Part shown: positions 60,018 to 64,000 of the stretch, one piece after another
Position numbering within the stretch: position 1 is the stretch's first letter
How the letters are laid out: the number at the start of each line of letters is the position of its first letter
Assembly: GCF_018863235.1 (NCBI RefSeq)
Contig: NZ_JAHKRS010000007.1
Span: 124,001 to 188,000 of the forward strand
DNA from: Pseudomaricurvus albidus
GTDB taxonomy: Bacteria; Pseudomonadota; Gammaproteobacteria; Pseudomonadales; Cellvibrionaceae
DNA: 64,000 nucleotides
Direction of reading: 5' to 3'
The notes under the pieces: model-generated
Databases searched by the model: none
What the model was told of the DNA's origin: nothing
Seen by the model: only the letters and a program-made list of their open reading frames with translations
Position numbers and translations under genes: made by a program

Positions 60018-60683
60018 GTGAATGTCCTGTTGGTAGAAGACGATCTGGATTTGGCCGCCGGATTGGTTAAAGCCCTGCGCAGGGAGGGGTTTACCGTTAA
60101 TCATGTTCCTTATGGGCGCGAGGCAGTTCTCTCGGTAAAAACGGAAGCACCCGATATGGTGATATTGGACCTGGGGTTACCTGATATTGATGGGTTGCAG
60201 GTACTTCAAGGTATCCGCAGCAGTCATCGTTCGCTACCGGTTCTGATTCTGACTGCCCGGGACGGCCTTGATGATAAAGTCATGGCATTGGATACCGGAG
60301 CGGATGACTATCTTTCCAAACCCTTTGAAATGGATGAGTTGCTGGCCAGGCTGAGAGTGGTTGCCCGCCGCCTTGGGACTTCTCAAAACAGCAAAATTGA
60401 ATTGCATGGGGTGTCATTGGATACACGTCATCACGAGGTGTTGGTAGACAATATCCCTGTCAAAGTTTCACGGCGAGAATATATGTTGTTGATGGCGCTG
60501 ATGGAAAATTCCGGTCGGGTGCAAACCAAAGAAATGCTGGAGCAGAAGCTGTATGGTTGGGGAGAAGAAGTGGTGAGCAATGCCATAGAGGTGCATGTGA
60601 GTAATCTTCGAAAAAAATTACCCGCTGACTTTATCAAAACGGTGCGCGGTGTCGGTTACAGTATCAGTAAACCTACTAACTGA
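60018..60683 (+). CDS. OmpR-family response regulator (QseB/PmrA-like)
   Basis: 221 residues: acidic pocket E7-D8, phospho-acceptor D51 (MVILDLGLPDIDG), lysine in DDYLSKPFEMDE, and a winged-helix domain (VSRREYMLLMALMENSGRVQTKEML ... IEVHVSNLRKKLP ... TVRGVGYSISKP). GTG start with AAGGA seven bases before it. First gene of a five-gene unit with a kinase, cupredoxin, FTR1 permease and an exported protein, so it probably regulates iron uptake by this operon. Confidence 0.92.
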   Translation: MNVLLVEDDLDLAAGLVKALRREGFTVNHVPYGREAVLSVKTEAPDMVILDLGLPDIDGLQVLQGIRSSHRSLPVLILTARDGLDDKVMALDTGADDYLSKPFEMDELLARLRVVARRLGTSQNSKIELHGVSLDTRHHEVLVDNIPVKVSRREYMLLMALMENSGRVQTKEMLEQKLYGWGEEVVSNAIEVHVSNLRKKLPADFIKTVRGVGYSISKPTN

Positions 60684-60700
60684 TATCGACGGTTGTTGAC

Positions 60701-62065
60701 GTGCGATCCATTAGAACGTTTTTGGTTGTTGTCTTGTTGTCGACCATTTGTCTGGTCACTTTTGTGGCTGTAATGCATGGTTACCGCAGCAGTCTGGTTG
60801 AGGCCGAAGATCTTATTGATCGTCATTTGGTTGATCTGGGGAAGCTGGCTGCAGTCATCGAGAAGACCCATGATGCGCGTATTCTGGATCATTACTCTTC
60901 AGATATATGGTTTCAGCTTTGGTCGGAAGATAACACTCTCCGTTTCCGCTCCGAAAACGCTCCGGACAAAGAACTTCTGCCTTTAAGTCCACTCAGTGAT
61001 CAGCAATTGCATCGGGTCAGTTATCAGGGCCATAGCTGGCGTGTGATTTCCAGGGAGTTTGATGATACGACGGGCAACTCGGTTCGTGTCGTGGTAGGTG
61101 TACAGGAAAGCAGCTACTCGGCGCTAACAGAAGGGATTATTCTTGAATCCGTATTGCCCATTATTTGGGTTTTGCCGTTGCTTGGCATTTTGATCTGGGT
61201 CATTGTCGGTGTTGGTCTCAAGCCCCTGCATCGATTGGCAGGTTTGCTGGGGCATAGAAAGTCGGATGATTTTACTGTGTTGAACCGCGAAGGTTACCCT
61301 TCAGAGTTGTTGGTACTGGTAGATTCTACCAATGAATTGTTAAATGGTTTGTCGGATGCGTTTGAAAGGGAAAAGCGTTTTACAGCCGATGCTGCGCATG
61401 AATTAAGAACTCCTTTGTCTGTCTTGAAAATCAATTTACACAATCTGGCGCGTAACAGTCATATTGATGCGGAAGATTATCAGGCATTGATTAACAGTGC
61501 CGATAGAATTGGAAGCTCTATTGAGCAGTTGTTGTCCCTTTATCGGACGGCTTCACAAGAGCACAGTTCGAATATCGAGGTGGTTAATGTAACTAAGATT
61601 GCCCGTGAAGTGGTCGCCAGTTTCTATGAAAGCTGTCTGGCTAAAGATCAAAAAATCGAACTGGATGCTGATTCGGTCAGTATAAAGAGTGATCCGATAG
61701 CGATGACGACTTTGCTGAGAAATCTGGTAGACAATGCGGTCAAATACACTCCTGAAAAGGGGGATATTTTGATAACGCTGCAACCATTGAGTGATAAGAC
61801 AGCAGAAATGGATGGCATTGTATTACGGGTGGAGGATTCAGGCCCAGGGATACCAGAAGACAGCCATAAGCGAGTATTTGACCGGTTTTACCGTCTCGGA
61901 GGCGACCAGCATGATTCCAACATTATCGGGAGTGGGTTGGGGCTGTCGATAGTCGAGCATATTGTCCGTTTGCATAAGGGATCGATTACACTGGGTCAGT
62001 CTGAAGCGCTTGGCGGACTTTGTGTCACCATTAACCTACCTGCTCGAGAGAATCCGGTTCATTAG
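60701..62065 (+). CDS. Sensor histidine kinase (QseC/PmrB-like)
   Basis: 454 residues, GTG start. Membrane segments at residues 5-27 (TFLVVVLLSTICLVTFVAVM) and about 146-170 (VLPIIWVLPLLGILIWVIVGV) enclose a periplasmic sensor region of about 115 residues. Cytoplasmic HAMP-like linker, phospho-acceptor helix FTADAAHELRTPLSVLKI, N box LLRNLVDNAVKYTP, G1 VEDSGPGIPED and G2 GSGLGLSIVEH. Pairs with the regulator 17 bases upstream. Its stop is one base before the cupredoxin start. Confidence 0.92.
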   Translation: MRSIRTFLVVVLLSTICLVTFVAVMHGYRSSLVEAEDLIDRHLVDLGKLAAVIEKTHDARILDHYSSDIWFQLWSEDNTLRFRSENAPDKELLPLSPLSDQQLHRVSYQGHSWRVISREFDDTTGNSVRVVVGVQESSYSALTEGIILESVLPIIWVLPLLGILIWVIVGVGLKPLHRLAGLLGHRKSDDFTVLNREGYPSELLVLVDSTNELLNGLSDAFEREKRFTADAAHELRTPLSVLKINLHNLARNSHIDAEDYQALINSADRIGSSIEQLLSLYRTASQEHSSNIEVVNVTKIAREVVASFYESCLAKDQKIELDADSVSIKSDPIAMTTLLRNLVDNAVKYTPEKGDILITLQPLSDKTAEMDGIVLRVEDSGPGIPEDSHKRVFDRFYRLGGDQHDSNIIGSGLGLSIVEHIVRLHKGSITLGQSEALGGLCVTINLPARENPVH

Positions 62066-62066
62066 A

Positions 62067-62435
62067 ATGATTAAAAATAAAGTTATTTTACAAAGCAGGT
62101 GGGTTTCAACGTTACGGTTTTGTGTGTTTACTGTTTTGATGAATGCCGTGTCTATCGGGGCTGTTTGGGCTGCCCCTACGTTCACTCTCGAAATCAAGAA
62201 TCATCTTTTTTATCCCGCAGAAATTGTTATTCCAGCGAATACCAAAGTGCGTCTGAGGGTTATTAACCGTGATGACACCCCGGAAGAGTTTGAAAGTTAT
62301 GAGCTGAATCGGGAAAAGGTCATTCTGGGAAACAGCCAAACGGTTATTTTTGTTGGACCTTTGCCTCCGGGTGAATATCCCTTTTTTGGTGAGTTTAATA
62401 TTTCCACCGCTCAGGGAAAAATCATAGCCCGGTAG
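62067..62435 (+). CDS. Exported cupredoxin-domain protein
   Basis: 122 residues with a signal peptide (RFCVFTVLMNAVSIGAVWAA), then a cupredoxin-like domain (FTLEIKNHLFYPAEIVIPANTKVRLRVINRDDTPEEFESYELNREKVI, GPLPPGEYPFFGEFN, quoted in part). The classical Cys-x-His copper cluster at the end is missing: the tail reads FFGEFNISTAQGKIIAR. This matches the 'cupredoxin_1' proteins found beside FTR1 permeases, which may carry or oxidise iron in the periplasm. The open frame continues upstream into the kinase gene, but ATG 62067 is the natural start. Confidence 0.85.
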   Translation: MIKNKVILQSRWVSTLRFCVFTVLMNAVSIGAVWAAPTFTLEIKNHLFYPAEIVIPANTKVRLRVINRDDTPEEFESYELNREKVILGNSQTVIFVGPLPPGEYPFFGEFNISTAQGKIIAR

Positions 62436-62446
62436 GAGTGTGCTGA

Positions 62447-63253
62447 GTGCTGTTAAATGCAATTGTTATCGTGTTACGTGAAACTCTGGAGGCCGGCATA
62501 CTGATGAGTGTGTTGCTCACAGTAGGGCGGCAGCTGGAAATACAAGGCCGTTGGTTTGCGGTAGCCCTGATCGCCGGTATTGCAGGATCGTTCTTGTATG
62601 CTCGCTATCTGGGGGCAATATCTCAGTGGTTTGATTATGCTGGCCAAGAGGTTGTTAATGCACTTTTGCAGTATTCGCTGTATTGGTGTTTGGTGGTCAT
62701 TTGTGTGCTGAGTTTCAATTGGCAAAAATTACCATTGCCCTCATCCCGACATGTTATGGCCACCTTTCTGGGCATATCGGTGGTCTTGGCCTGTGTCAGG
62801 GAGGGATCAGAAATAATGATCTTTTTCCTCGGGTACCTGACAGACCGGGATGTCATGGTGAAAGCGATGACCAGCGGCTTTGTGGGATTGATGATTGGTG
62901 TCAGTGTGGGTGCTCTCTGTTACTACATCATCATGATGCAGAGAAAACCAATATCTCGCATTATTCAATTGAGTTTAATGATGCTGGTGGCCGGTGGAAT
63001 GGTTATTCAGGCGACTCAGCTTCTGGTACAGGTTGATTGGCTGCCATCTACGGAGCCAGTTTGGAATACCAGTTTCTTTTTGTCTGAATCTTCCATTATC
63101 GGACAGTTGGTGTATGCCATATTTGGTTATGAGGCCTCACCGACTCAGATAGAAGCCCTGATGTATATAGGGTCATTATTGTTGATTCCAGTCATTGTGA
63201 TTGGTGTCCATTATTTTTTGAAATCTCGCAGAGTCTCTTCTGAGTTAACATGA
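62447..63253 (+). CDS. FTR1-family high-affinity iron permease
   Basis: 268 residues, about seven membrane segments. Both iron-binding REXXE motifs are present: R11-E-T-L-E15 in VIVLRETLEAG and R118-E-G-S-E122 in ACVREGSEIMIFF. GTG start with AGGAG seven bases upstream. The gene follows the cupredoxin by eleven bases and overlaps the next gene by four (ATGA). As in the EfeU/FtrC systems it should take up iron across the inner membrane, with the cupredoxin as periplasmic partner. Confidence 0.93.
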   Translation: MLLNAIVIVLRETLEAGILMSVLLTVGRQLEIQGRWFAVALIAGIAGSFLYARYLGAISQWFDYAGQEVVNALLQYSLYWCLVVICVLSFNWQKLPLPSSRHVMATFLGISVVLACVREGSEIMIFFLGYLTDRDVMVKAMTSGFVGLMIGVSVGALCYYIIMMQRKPISRIIQLSLMMLVAGGMVIQATQLLVQVDWLPSTEPVWNTSFFLSESSIIGQLVYAIFGYEASPTQIEALMYIGSLLLIPVIVIGVHYFLKSRRVSSELT

Positions 63254-63984
63254 AAATACCTCACATCAAACGGTTACTTTCCAGAAGCAAAAGCTATGTT
63301 CTGATTGTCTCTTTGGTGCCTTTGCAGGTGCTGGCTGACAGTTCTACCATTGATAAGGTGTATGACCCGTACGTCAATCAATTGGAAAAAGAACTTGAAT
63401 ATCGGCTTTTGCATCAGAATGACGAAGATAAAGCCAAAGATAATGTGCAAACCCATAAGTTTGGTGCAGGCATGTCCTGGTCCGATCGCCTGTTTACGGA
63501 GTTGTATTTTATTGGAGACAAAACTCCGGATGATGATTTTGATCTGTCTGCTATTGAGGCTGAATTCAAGTGGCAGCTGACCGAGCAAGGCGAATACAGC
63601 AGTGATTGGGGACTGATGTTTGAACTTGAAGCTGAACGGGATCAACATATTCGCGAAGCCAGCTCTACATTGATCATGCTTCATCAATGGTCGCGCTGGG
63701 TTGGAACGGCAAACCTGACGCTGGCATACGAGTGGGGCAATGATATCGAGAACGAATTTGAAACCGCTTTTTCAGGTCAGTTGCGGTATCGGTATCGGGC
63801 GACTCTTGAACCAGCCCTGGAGGTCTATTGGAGTGATGCTACTCAAGGGGTAGGGCCGGTTGTTTCCGGGACTCAAAGGTTGGGTGGTCGAAAACAGCTG
63901 ATGTGGGAGTTTGGTGTGATACTGGGTGTCGATAGTGAAACGGCCGATCAGACCTGGAAGTTCTCACTTGAGTATGAGTTCTGA
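63250..63984 (+). CDS. Exported beta-rich protein in FTR1 operon (outer-membrane-like)
   Basis: 244 residues. Signal peptide (SYVLIVSLVPLQVLADS), then alternating polar/aromatic strands (KFGAGMSWSDRLFTELYFIGDK, FDLSAIEAEFKWQLTE, GLMFELEAE, TANLTLAYEWG, LRYRYRATLEPALEVYWSD, QLMWEFGVILGV) ending in Phe (WKFSLEYEF), the pattern of a small outer-membrane beta-barrel. I cannot assign a named family. Last visible gene of the iron-type operon, so it may be a pore or receptor for the iron complex; that is inference. Confidence 0.78.
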   Translation: MKIPHIKRLLSRSKSYVLIVSLVPLQVLADSSTIDKVYDPYVNQLEKELEYRLLHQNDEDKAKDNVQTHKFGAGMSWSDRLFTELYFIGDKTPDDDFDLSAIEAEFKWQLTEQGEYSSDWGLMFELEAERDQHIREASSTLIMLHQWSRWVGTANLTLAYEWGNDIENEFETAFSGQLRYRYRATLEPALEVYWSDATQGVGPVVSGTQRLGGRKQLMWEFGVILGVDSETADQTWKFSLEYEF

Positions 63985-64000
63985 GCAACACTGGGAAAAT

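Overview
The window is a stretch of a gammaproteobacterial chromosome. The evidence is the gene order ileS-lspA-fkpB-ispH followed by a minor-pilin operon and pilSR (an arrangement known from Pseudomonas-like genomes), an Aer-type chemoreceptor, a PEP-CTERM protein, large TonB receptors and PhoP/QseB-type two-component systems. A free-living, probably aquatic, bacterium is my inference; I cannot name the species. No rRNA, tRNA, prophage or CRISPR array was seen.

Layout. 1-3.9 kb: housekeeping operon (ileS 3' part, lspA, fkpB, ispH) closed by a terminator. 4-16.6 kb: type IV pilus minor pilins (fimT, pilV, pilW, pilX, pilY1, pilE), a second FimT-like gene on the other strand and the pilS-pilR regulators. 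PilY1 carries an inserted block of about six 40-residue repeats inside its C-terminal propeller. 16.8-27.3 kb: nadE, a small exported protein, a dienoyl-CoA-reductase-like SDR, a TonB receptor, a PepSY/PhoP/PhoQ-like operon, a glycine-zipper protein and a Lon-N-domain protein. 27.3-32.6 kb: LysR regulator divergent from gcvT, then gcvP, with no gcvH between them. 32.7-39.1 kb: an Aer-like chemoreceptor with a degenerate receiver protein, a PAS-GGDEF-EAL protein, and a LysR/DJ-1 divergent pair.

39.2-46.6 kb is an accessory, repeat-rich region with lower gene density. It holds a PEP-CTERM protein, about 1.2 kb of repeats whose periods are all 21 bp or 63 bp, two small membrane-protein genes separated by an attC-like site, several broken pieces of REP-associated (RAYT/Y1) transposases with REP-like palindromes, a P-loop NTPase gene lying inside a perfect 18-bp inverted repeat, a GNAT acetyltransferase, a DUF2959 lipoprotein gene and a truncated second copy of it beside a MITE-like element.

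46.6-64 kb is dense again: an NYN-LOTUS protein, an AI-2E family transporter and a DUF411 protein. Then comes a cobalamin riboswitch controlling an exported, membrane-anchored CobN-like protein, an ExbB/TolQ-like protein and a DUF2149 protein that resembles ExbD around its membrane segment. Next is an operon of thermostable-hemolysin-family protein, AMP-dependent ligase, haem-oxygenase-like diiron protein, SDR and TPR protein, which looks like a small-molecule pathway. The window ends with an iron-type operon: response regulator, histidine kinase, cupredoxin, FTR1 permease and an exported beta-rich protein.

The two best candidates for little-described systems are the riboswitch-controlled CobN/ExbB/DUF2149 set (49.4-55.2 kb) and the 55.4-59.9 kb ligase/diiron-enzyme operon. 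The strangest DNA is the 21-bp-periodic region at 40.4-41.5 kb.
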